Source: Elusimicrobiota bacterium (GTDB lineage Bacteria > Elusimicrobiota > Elusimicrobia > UBA1565 > UBA9628). From it: a stretch of DNA of 64,000 nt. Positions 57,549-64,000 of the stretch are shown in pieces; within the stretch, counting starts at the first letter, position 1, and each line of letters opens with the position of its first letter. Below the pieces are notes generated by a model. It saw only the letters and a list, made by a program, of their open reading frames with translations. It was not told where the DNA came from and searched no databases. Where the stretch lies: contig JACPFR010000004.1 in assembly GCA_016182905.1 (NCBI GenBank), positions 124,001-188,000 on the forward strand, read 5' to 3'. The translations under genes were made by a program, and so were the position numbers.

Positions 57549-57577
57549 TTGACAGGGCCCCGAACCGGGTCTACACT
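57549..57577 (+). promoter_or_regulatory. Promoter of the secreted HD protein gene, predicted leaderless
   Basis: TTGACA (57549-57554), 17-nt spacer, TACACT (57572-57577). The ATG at 57584 lies 7 nt beyond the -10, at the expected transcription start, so the mRNA should be leaderless. A CTGTTTCC half-site like the 26070 operator lies just upstream (57533-57540). Confidence 0.7.
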
Positions 57578-57583
57578 CCCGGA

Positions 57584-59512
57584 ATGCGGCCCACTCTTAC
57601 CCTCCCGCTGATTCTTACCTTAATTGCATGGCCCCTCCCGGCCGGCGCCCAGATCAAGACCAACGCCGGGGCCGACGCCGCGGCCGGCACCTCGGGCACG
57701 GTCGGAACCTCCCTCAACGCCGGGGGCGTGGCTCCGATCGGCCTCCAGAACGGGAGCGTGCTCACCCCCCTGTCTCTCTCCGGCGCCCTGGCGCCGGCCT
57801 TGGCGGCGCCGGCCGTCTCCCTTAATCAGGGACTGGCCCCCTCCGCTTTGGCCCAGTCCCCGGCTCCCGCGGCCGCCGCCGCGGAAAAGCCCGGCTCCAA
57901 GCCCGCTCAGGCGGCCGCCGCGCCGCCGGGAACGCCTCCCAAGAACGACCCCGCGGCCGCCCCCGCCGGGCCGCCCGCGGGCCCCCCGGTCTACTTCCTC
58001 CTGGAGCTGGGCAAGCTCGGGGTCCCGCAAGGCCTGCTCGCCCGGCTCTACGATTTCCTGGGGACGCGCCATCCGGGGAATCAGAGCTCGATCTACCACG
58101 GCCTCGGCCACACCCGCGAGGTGGCGAACCTCACCGCGCGCATCCTGTCCGGCCGGAACCTCCCCGCCGAGAAGAAGATCCTCCTGATACTCGCCGCGGC
58201 CCTCCACGACGTGGACCCCGCGAGGGCCGAGAACACTCCCGCCCGGGTGGCGGCCACGCTCGAGCACCTGGACCAGGACGACGAGGCCCGGGCCCTGCTG
58301 CTGGACTTCGGCGGCGGCTTCGGCTTCACCGCCGCCCAGGTCAAGGCCCTGATCATGGCCACGGACTTCGACATGGACCCGGCGAAGCTGCAGGCCAAGC
58401 AGGACGCCTTCGCCAAGGCCGCCGCCGAGGCCTTCCCGGGCGAGGGCGATTGGGCCGTGGCCTGGGGAAAGAACCTCGCCTTCGCCGATCAGTCCTCCAC
58501 CTACGTGGGCTCCCTCGCCGACGCGCGCAAGCGCGTCGAGGGCCTCGCCGTCGAGATCCGGGCTCAGCTCCAGGCCATCGGCAAGGGCCCCGGCCCGACC
58601 GACGAGATGATGCTCGCGGGCAGCTTCAAGTTCCTGAGCGTCCTCAAGCAGAACCCGCTGTTCGCCCTGCTCCCGCCCGAGGAGAGCAAGAACTTCGACG
58701 CGGTGCTGAGCTACTTCCAGGCCCGGCAGACTCCCGAGGCCTGGCAGGCCGAGTCCGCGCCCGTCCCGGCGCGCGCGCCCCCCGTCAACCCCGATCTCGC
58801 CGCCGCGCGGCGCTTCATCAAGGGCATCATGGGCGGGATGCGCGCCCCCACCGAGCGCGAGGCGGACTCCCTCCTCGGCGACTGGCTCGACGAGAACGGC
58901 ATCCCGCGGGACTCCCCGCGCGCCGCCTCCGTGCGGCGGGAGCTCGTCCCCGGCAAGGCCGCGGCCGACGAGCGCGTCGCCGCCGAGCTCGATCCCAAGC
59001 TGCGCCGTCACGCCGCCTTGCTGATCCGCCTCGCCGCCGAGTACGGCGTCACCGTTCCCCACGTCGAGGCCGTGATGGCCAAGCGCGGGCTGATCCGGAA
59101 CCTCGACGCCATCCCGGACGCGAGCCTCGAGAACCAGGTCGAGATGGCTCTGACCAACGACGAGCTCGAGCGCGCGGTCGCCAAGTATCCCGACAACGCC
59201 CAGGGCGACTTGATGCGAGGCGTCGCCGGAGCCATGGGGGTCAAAGGCGGCAAGTCGGTCGAGGAAGTCTCCCGCGACGGCGTCTTCCTGTACGCCGACT
59301 TCAACGGCCGCCAGTTCCTTCGCGGCTACGCCAACCGCGACCCCGACATCCAGAGCCACACCATCGCCTTCTACGTCACCCGCCGGGACGGCAAGTGGCG
59401 GATCGACGGCTATCGCCAGAAGAAGTCCAGCCGGATCTCCGACGCCTCCTACATCGACGCGCTGAAGACCTGGCTGCGCGCCGGCGGCATCCCCTCCTCC
59501 GACTTCAAGTAA
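57584..59512 (+). CDS. Secreted protein with HD/cyclic-nucleotide-phosphodiesterase-like domain
   Basis: 642 residues. Signal peptide (MRPTLTLPLILTLIAWPLPAGA), a low-complexity Ala/Pro stretch (about 25-135), then an HD domain (about 140-330): IYHGLGHTREVANL, LAAALHDVDPARAEN and later ATDFDMD give the H...HD...D metal site of class I PDE-like enzymes. A second helical region (about 410-540) and a small C-terminal beta domain follow. HD phosphohydrolases are normally cytoplasmic, so an exported one is unusual. The substrate is unknown. Confidence 0.7.
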   Translation: MRPTLTLPLILTLIAWPLPAGAQIKTNAGADAAAGTSGTVGTSLNAGGVAPIGLQNGSVLTPLSLSGALAPALAAPAVSLNQGLAPSALAQSPAPAAAAAEKPGSKPAQAAAAPPGTPPKNDPAAAPAGPPAGPPVYFLLELGKLGVPQGLLARLYDFLGTRHPGNQSSIYHGLGHTREVANLTARILSGRNLPAEKKILLILAAALHDVDPARAENTPARVAATLEHLDQDDEARALLLDFGGGFGFTAAQVKALIMATDFDMDPAKLQAKQDAFAKAAAEAFPGEGDWAVAWGKNLAFADQSSTYVGSLADARKRVEGLAVEIRAQLQAIGKGPGPTDEMMLAGSFKFLSVLKQNPLFALLPPEESKNFDAVLSYFQARQTPEAWQAESAPVPARAPPVNPDLAAARRFIKGIMGGMRAPTEREADSLLGDWLDENGIPRDSPRAASVRRELVPGKAAADERVAAELDPKLRRHAALLIRLAAEYGVTVPHVEAVMAKRGLIRNLDAIPDASLENQVEMALTNDELERAVAKYPDNAQGDLMRGVAGAMGVKGGKSVEEVSRDGVFLYADFNGRQFLRGYANRDPDIQSHTIAFYVTRRDGKWRIDGYRQKKSSRISDASYIDALKTWLRAGGIPSSDFK

Positions 59513-59521
59513 GCGGCGGCC

Positions 59522-60019
59522 TTATCGCCCGTGGCACTTCTTGAACTTCTTGCCGGAGCCGCAGTGGCAGGGCTCGTTGCGGCCGACGTCGGGGCCGGTG
59601 TTGACGTGGGTCTCGGGCTTCGGGGACTTGCCGTCGACGAAGAGCCAGTTGGAGCCTTCCTTGCGGAAGGTCGCGATCTCGTGATGCTCGTAGTCCTGTC
59701 CGTTCTGGGAGAAGCCGGCGATGAAGCTGACGATGCCGGTCTTGTCCTCCGGTCCGCCGTCCTTGGTGGCGACGACGGCGAGCCCGCGCCAGGTCGAGTC
59801 CTTCGCCCATTTCTCCGACGCCTTGCGGTCGAAGTCGGCGCGGCTCTCGGGCGCGTGGGTCTTCTCGATGAAGTCGATCTTGCCCGTCGCGTAGCTCGTG
59901 TAGCGGGCGCGCATCAGCGCTTCGGCGGTCGGGGCGGCGGCTTTGCCGGTGATGTACGGCTCGCAGCACGAGGAGAAGGGCTTCTTGCTCTGGCAGGGGC
60001 AGTCGGTGGTCGCGGTCAT
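59522..60019 (-). CDS. YchJ-family SEC-C protein
   Basis: 165 residues. An N-terminal [13 protein letters not shown] and a C-terminal SEC-C zinc motif ([19 protein letters not shown]) flank the YchJ fold ([22 protein letters not shown]). The function of the family is not established. It is the last of a three-gene unit with the flavoprotein and the hydrolase, 26 nt after the former. Confidence 0.9.
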   Translation of the reverse strand: MTATTDCPCQSKKPFSSCCEPYITGKAAAPTAEALMRARYTSYATGKIDFIEKTHAPESRADFDRKASEKWAKDSTWRGLAVVATKDGGPEDKTGIVSFIAGFSQNGQDYEHHEIATFRKEGSNWLFVDGKSPKPETHVNTGPDVGRNEPCHCGSGKKFKKCHGR

Positions 60020-60044
60020 GCCGGGATTTTAACACATCCGAAGT

Positions 60045-61229
60045 TCACAGAGCGTCGCCCGCGGCTTTCCCGGACGCCCAGGCCCACTGGTAGTTGAAGC
60101 CGCCGAGCCAGCCGGTGACATCGACGACCTCGCCGATGAAATAAAGGCCCGGCGCCTTGCGGGCCTCCATGGTCTTCGACGAGAGCTCGGAGGTGTCGAC
60201 GCCGCCGCGGGTGACCTCGGCCTTGCCGTAGCCGACGGTCCCGGCGGGGACGAAGCGCCAATCCTGGAGCTTCTCGCAGAACGCGGCGAGCTCCTTCTTC
60301 GGGTAGTTGCCCATGTCGAGCGCGTCGGGCAGGCAGAGATCGCAGAAGCGCTCGGCCAGGCGCTTGGGCACGAGGGCGGCCATCTGGTTCTTGATCTCGA
60401 GCTTGTTGCCCTTGCGCGAGGCGAACCACTCCATCAGTCCCTCGCGGGACAGGCCCGGGATGAAGTCGACGCGGACCTCGCCGCCCGGCCTCCAATGCAG
60501 GGACGCCTGCAGCGCGACCGGGCCGCTGAAGCCGGCGTGGGTGAACAGCAGGTTCTCGCGGAACACGACGCCGTTCGTCGCCATCGCCGCGTCGAGAGCG
60601 ATGCCCGAGAAGCCCTCGAGGCGGACGCGGTCGGCGCCGCTGAAGACGAAGCCGTCGAGCGCGGGGGCGCGCGGGACGAGCTTCAGGCCGAACTGCTCGG
60701 CGATGTCGTAGCCGACCGGCGTCGCGCCGAACTTCGGGAACGACAGGCCGCCGGTGGCGACGACGAGCTTGCTCGCCGTGAAGACGCCCATGTCCGTCGC
60801 GACGGAATAAAAATCCCCGTTCCTTTCGACGGACATCACCTTGTGCCTTTGAAAAAGCTCGGCGCCCGCTTCGCGGGCGCTTTTCACCAGCATGTCGATG
60901 ATCCGCTGCGCGGAGCCGTCGCAGAAGAGCTGGCCGTGCCTGCGCTCGTGATAGGCGATGCCGTGCGCCTCCACCATCGCGATGAAGTCCTCGGGGGTGA
61001 AGCGGGACAAGGCCGACTTGGCGAAGTGCCTGTTCTCCGACACGAAGTTGTCCGCGCTCACCTCGCGGTTCGTGAAGTTGCAGCGGCCGCCGCCGGAGAT
61101 GATGAGCTTGCCGCCGGGTTTGGCCGCGTGGTCGAGGACGGCGACCTTCCGCCCGCGCTTGGCCGCGGTCAACGCGCACATCAGGCCCGCGCCGCCCGAG
61201 CCGAGTATGACCGCGTCGTAGGCGCTCAC
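60045..61229 (-). CDS. HI0933/BaiN-like NAD(P)/FAD flavoprotein
   Basis: 394 residues from the GTG at 61229 (GTGA overlap). Dinucleotide-binding AVILGSGGAGLMCALTAAKRG, followed by KLIISGGGRCNFTN, VVATGGLSFPKFGATPVGY and the C-terminal FIGEVVDVTGWLGGFNYQWA, all typical of the family. Suggested roles include flavin-dependent oxidation of bile acids or other hydroxy compounds; the substrate here is unknown. Confidence 0.88.
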   Translation of the reverse strand: MSAYDAVILGSGGAGLMCALTAAKRGRKVAVLDHAAKPGGKLIISGGGRCNFTNREVSADNFVSENRHFAKSALSRFTPEDFIAMVEAHGIAYHERRHGQLFCDGSAQRIIDMLVKSAREAGAELFQRHKVMSVERNGDFYSVATDMGVFTASKLVVATGGLSFPKFGATPVGYDIAEQFGLKLVPRAPALDGFVFSGADRVRLEGFSGIALDAAMATNGVVFRENLLFTHAGFSGPVALQASLHWRPGGEVRVDFIPGLSREGLMEWFASRKGNKLEIKNQMAALVPKRLAERFCDLCLPDALDMGNYPKKELAAFCEKLQDWRFVPAGTVGYGKAEVTRGGVDTSELSSKTMEARKAPGLYFIGEVVDVTGWLGGFNYQWAWASGKAAGDAL

Positions 61230-61954
61230 GCCCCGAGCCGTTCGCGCAGGTACGAGGTCAACTCGCCCCAGACGCGCGTCCGCTCGTCCGGGCTCATGTC
61301 CTTGAAGTGCAGGGTCAGCACCGAATGGCGCGCGCCCGGGACCACGACCTCCCGGAAGCGCTCGCCGAAGCCGTCGCGCAGCGCGTCGAAGCGCGCGGCG
61401 CGGCACAGGGAGTCGCCCGCGAAGCGCATGCCGAGGACGGGGATGTTCTCCTCGCGGGAGCGCTTCACCGCGTTGTCCCACTCGGCCTCGGGGATGCCCA
61501 TCGCCGACTCGCTATAGGAGGAAGAGGGCTGGCACAGCACCGGCGCGATCAGCTCCTTGTCCATCATCAGCGAGAGCGCGAAGCGCCCGGTGAAGCACAT
61601 GCCGATCGCGGCCACGCCCCTGCCGCCGCGCTCCGCGAACGCCTTGCGCGACAGCGCGCGCAGCCAGTCGGCGGCGGGGCTCTTGCCGTGCGTGCTCAGC
61701 ACGCTGAACTCCTTCCACACGCACGCCCAGAGGACGGGCTTGACCCCGTAGTTCTGCATCGGCGCGCCGAACAGCAGCGGCATGTACACCGTGTAGCCCT
61801 CGGCGGCGACCTTGCGGCCGAGCTCGACGCACTCGGGGACCATGCCGGGCAGCTCATGGATGAGGACGACGGCGGGGCCGGACCCCGCGCGGTAGACGGG
61901 CTTGGAGACGCCGCCGGCGGTGAAGTCGAAACGCTCGAAGCCGTCCAATTCCAT
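61226..61954 (-). CDS. Dienelactone hydrolase family protein
   Basis: 242 residues, alpha/beta hydrolase. PAVVLIHELPGMVPE carries the oxyanion region, GVAAIGMCFTGRFALSL the Cys nucleophile (GxCxG), and the C-terminal PGARHSVL the His. It heads the unit with the flavoprotein and YchJ. Its promoter region is shared with alaS and holds the palindrome; TATAAT (61965-61960, minus) is 5 nt before the ATG. Confidence 0.85.
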   Translation of the reverse strand: MELDGFERFDFTAGGVSKPVYRAGSGPAVVLIHELPGMVPECVELGRKVAAEGYTVYMPLLFGAPMQNYGVKPVLWACVWKEFSVLSTHGKSPAADWLRALSRKAFAERGGRGVAAIGMCFTGRFALSLMMDKELIAPVLCQPSSSYSESAMGIPEAEWDNAVKRSREENIPVLGMRFAGDSLCRAARFDALRDGFGERFREVVVPGARHSVLTLHFKDMSPDERTRVWGELTSYLRERLGA

Positions 61955-61958
61955 GAGC

Positions 61959-61990
61959 GATTATAACTGTTTCCGGAAACAGCTATAATC
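61959..61990. promoter_or_regulatory. 32-bp near-perfect palindrome between dienelactone hydrolase and alaS
   Basis: The core CTGTTTCCGGAAACAG (61967-61982) is identical to the site at 26070-26089. Here the symmetry extends outward with one mismatch, so that TATAAT occurs on both strands (61984-61989 plus; 61965-61960 minus). A dimeric regulator bound here would cover both promoters. Confidence 0.65.
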
Positions 61991-62000
61991 ATCATCCCCC

Positions 62001-64000
62001 ATGAAGACCAGCTCCCAGCTCCGCTCCGGCTATCTCGATTTCTTCGTCAAGAACGGCCACACGCTCAAGGCCTCCGCGCCGATCGTCCCCCAGGGGGACG
62101 CGACGCTCATGTTCAACTCCGCCGGCATGGTCCCGTTCAAGCCCTATTACCTCGGGCTCAAGACCGACCTCAAGCGCGCGACGTCGTCCCAGAAGTGTTT
62201 CAGAACGACAGACATAGAGCGAGTCGGGACGACCCTGCGGCACATGACGTTCTTCGAGATGCTGGGCAACTTCTCGTTCGGCGACTATTTCAAGCAGGAA
62301 GCCGTTTTCTGGGCCTGGGAGTACCTGACCAAGGACGTCGGCCTGGATCCCAAGCGTCTGTACCCTACCGTTTATAAAGAAGACGACGAGGCCGTCGAGC
62401 TGTGGCGCAAGGTCGGCGCCCCGAACGCCGCCGTGCGCCTCGGCGAGGACACCAACTTCTGGAACATGGGACCGACGGGCCCCTGCGGGCCGTGCTCCGA
62501 GATCTACTACGACCTCGGGCCCGAGTTCGCGACGGGCAAGGACGACGTCGTCGGCGGCGACGGGGACCGCTACATCGAGATATGGAACCTCGTGTTCACC
62601 GGCTTCGACCGCCAGCCCGACGGGAGCCTCAAGCCGCTGGCGCGGCCGTGCATCGACACCGGCATGGGCCTCGAGCGCCTCGCGTTCTGCGCGCAGGGCA
62701 CCAAGTCCCCCTTCCACACCGACCTGTTCGCGCCGATCGTGTCTAAAGCAGCCGAGATCCTCGGAACAGACCCTCAAGACCCGAAGCATGCCCTTGGATT
62801 CAGGGTCATCGCCGACCACGCGCGCGCCGCGACCATGCTGATGAGCGAGGGCATCATCCCCTCGAACGTCGAGCGCGGCTACGTCCTGCGCCGCCTCGTG
62901 CGCCGCGCGGCGCGCTACGGCCAGCTGATGGGCTTCGACCGCCCGTTCCTGCACCTCCTCGTCCCCGAGGCGATCGAGATCTTCGCGCCGGGCTATCCCG
63001 AGCTGCGCGCCGCCTCCGAGCAGGTCCAGGCCGTGATGAAGACCGAGGAGGCCAAGTTCCTCGAGACCCTGCACGCCGGCGAGGCAGAGCTGACCAAGGC
63101 GCTGCAGAAGTCCGGCAAGCACCTGTCGGGCGAGGCCGCGTTCCGCCTGTACGAGACCTTCGGCTTCCCCCTCGAGCTGACCAAGGAGATATGCGCGTCG
63201 CAGGGCGTCGCCGTCGACGAGCCCGGCTTCAAGGCCGCCTCCGAGAAGGCCTCCGAGATCGCGCGCGCGTCCTGGAAGGGCTCCGGAGAGAACGACCTCG
63301 CGGCCATCGCCGCCGGCGCGGCCCGCACCGAGTTCGTGGGCTACGTCGCGCAGGAGTGCACGGCGACGGTGATCGCCTCGTCCCCGGGCCTCATCGTGCT
63401 CGACCGCACCCCGTTCTACGCCGAGGGCGGCGGGCAGGTCGGCGACACGGGAGACCTGATCGCGGCGGACGGCTCGCGCGTGCTCGCGCGCGTGGCCGAC
63501 ACGCAGAAGCACGGCGCCGTGTTCGTCCACCTCGTCGAGATGGGCGCGCGCCTGCTCGTCGGCACCGAGGTCCGCGCCAGGGTGGACGCCGAGCGCCGCG
63601 CGCGCATCAAGCCCCACCACACGGCGACCCACCTGATGAACGAGGCGCTCAAGCGCGTGCTCGGCGGGAGCATCCGCCAGGCCGGCTCCTACGTCGGCCC
63701 GGACAAGCTGCGCTTCGACTTCACCTATCCGAAGGCGATCACGCCCGACGAGCTCAAGAGGATCGAGGACATCGTCAACGCCGAGATCAAGGCCGCGCAC
63801 CCCGTCGTCGCGCAGTGCCATCCCGTCGCCCGGGTCGCCGAGTTCGGCGCGACCACTTTGCTCGGGGAGGACTATGGCGCCGAGCCCCGCTTCCTGCTGA
63901 TCGGCCCCAAGGCCTGGGCGGAGCCGAAGAACCGCTTCAGCCTCGAGCTGTGCGGCGGAGTGCACGTGGACAACACCGCCGAGATCGTCGCCTTCAAGAT
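62001..64000 (+). CDS. alaS: Alanine--tRNA ligase, N-terminal part (runs off window)
   Basis: 666 residues visible of about 870-900. Class II core (MFNSAGMVPFKPYYLG, FFEMLGNFSFGDYF, motif 3 GMGLERLA), the helical tRNA domain (HARAATMLMSEG.., NVERGYVLRRLVRRAARYG) and the editing domain (HHTATHLMNEALKRVLG, zinc-site CGGVHV at the edge) are intact. It charges tRNA-Ala. TATAAT is 11 nt upstream of the ATG, so the leader is about 5 nt or none. The 3' end is outside the window. Confidence 0.95.
   Translation, partial: MKTSSQLRSGYLDFFVKNGHTLKASAPIVPQGDATLMFNSAGMVPFKPYYLGLKTDLKRATSSQKCFRTTDIERVGTTLRHMTFFEMLGNFSFGDYFKQEAVFWAWEYLTKDVGLDPKRLYPTVYKEDDEAVELWRKVGAPNAAVRLGEDTNFWNMGPTGPCGPCSEIYYDLGPEFATGKDDVVGGDGDRYIEIWNLVFTGFDRQPDGSLKPLARPCIDTGMGLERLAFCAQGTKSPFHTDLFAPIVSKAAEILGTDPQDPKHALGFRVIADHARAATMLMSEGIIPSNVERGYVLRRLVRRAARYGQLMGFDRPFLHLLVPEAIEIFAPGYPELRAASEQVQAVMKTEEAKFLETLHAGEAELTKALQKSGKHLSGEAAFRLYETFGFPLELTKEICASQGVAVDEPGFKAASEKASEIARASWKGSGENDLAAIAAGAARTEFVGYVAQECTATVIASSPGLIVLDRTPFYAEGGGQVGDTGDLIAADGSRVLARVADTQKHGAVFVHLVEMGARLLVGTEVRARVDAERRARIKPHHTATHLMNEALKRVLGGSIRQAGSYVGPDKLRFDFTYPKAITPDELKRIEDIVNAEIKAAHPVVAQCHPVARVAEFGATTLLGEDYGAEPRFLLIGPKAWAEPKNRFSLELCGGVHVDNTAEIVAFK

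Overview
The window comes from a high-GC, diderm, probably anaerobic bacterium. An outer membrane is indicated by a beta-barrel porin, a TonB/ExbB/ExbD2 set, lipoproteins with lspA, and a SurA-like protein. A full-length pyruvate:ferredoxin oxidoreductase points to anaerobic or fermentative metabolism. Most genes look about 65-70% GC. The phylum cannot be fixed from these genes alone; Elusimicrobiota is my best guess and is inference only. Genes are packed with overlapping starts and stops (ATGA, GTGA, TTGA). Many first genes of transcription units have a -10-like hexamer only 5-8 nt before the start codon, which suggests leaderless mRNAs.

Layout. 1-2.3 kb: a receptor-type Ser/Thr kinase (runs off the left edge) divergent from a secreted unknown. 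2.4-8.2 kb: an accessory block of lower GC with five unknown envelope or secreted proteins, in two operons. Each operon is preceded by the same 149-nt structured leader element; this is the most unusual feature of the window. 8.4-17.2 kb: minus-strand unit tRNA-Val, thrS, a giant TPR protein, exbB, two exbD, tonB and a periplasmic protein. 17.3-24 kb: an internally deleted sugE remnant, a MepA-like endopeptidase, then metalloprotease lipoprotein, copper ATPase, queF and a GT39-like glycosyltransferase. 24-27.5 kb: PAP2-like phosphatase, gabT, rlmD. 27.6-30.8 kb: two secreted proteins sharing a glycine-zipper tail. 30.7-39.5 kb: lspA, ileS, a CNBD protein, an AI-2E-type permease, an FGE-like protein, a response-regulator/thioesterase fusion, mscL with a zinc-ribbon tail, and a tandem FabA-like protein with a hotdog partner. 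39.6-44.2 kb: nifJ and a DHODH-like protein. 44.2-49.4 kb: a potassium locus with a KimA-like importer, porin, short KdpD, KdpE and a stray USP domain. 49.5-51.2 kb: a perfect inverted repeat, tRNA-Leu and two secreted unknowns. 51.2-57.5 kb: a seven-gene envelope operon (M23 peptidase, bactofilin, SurA-N, PfkB kinase, ABC exporter, YibQ-like deacetylase). 57.6-64 kb: a secreted HD-domain protein, YchJ, a BaiN-like flavoprotein, a dienelactone hydrolase and the start of alaS (runs off the right edge).

The same 18-nt palindromic operator lies in two divergent intergenic regions 36 kb apart (gabT/rlmD and hydrolase/alaS), suggesting a shared regulator that is not visible here. No CRISPR array, intact transposase, integrase or phage gene was seen. 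No stretch longer than about 270 bases lacks a gene or described element.
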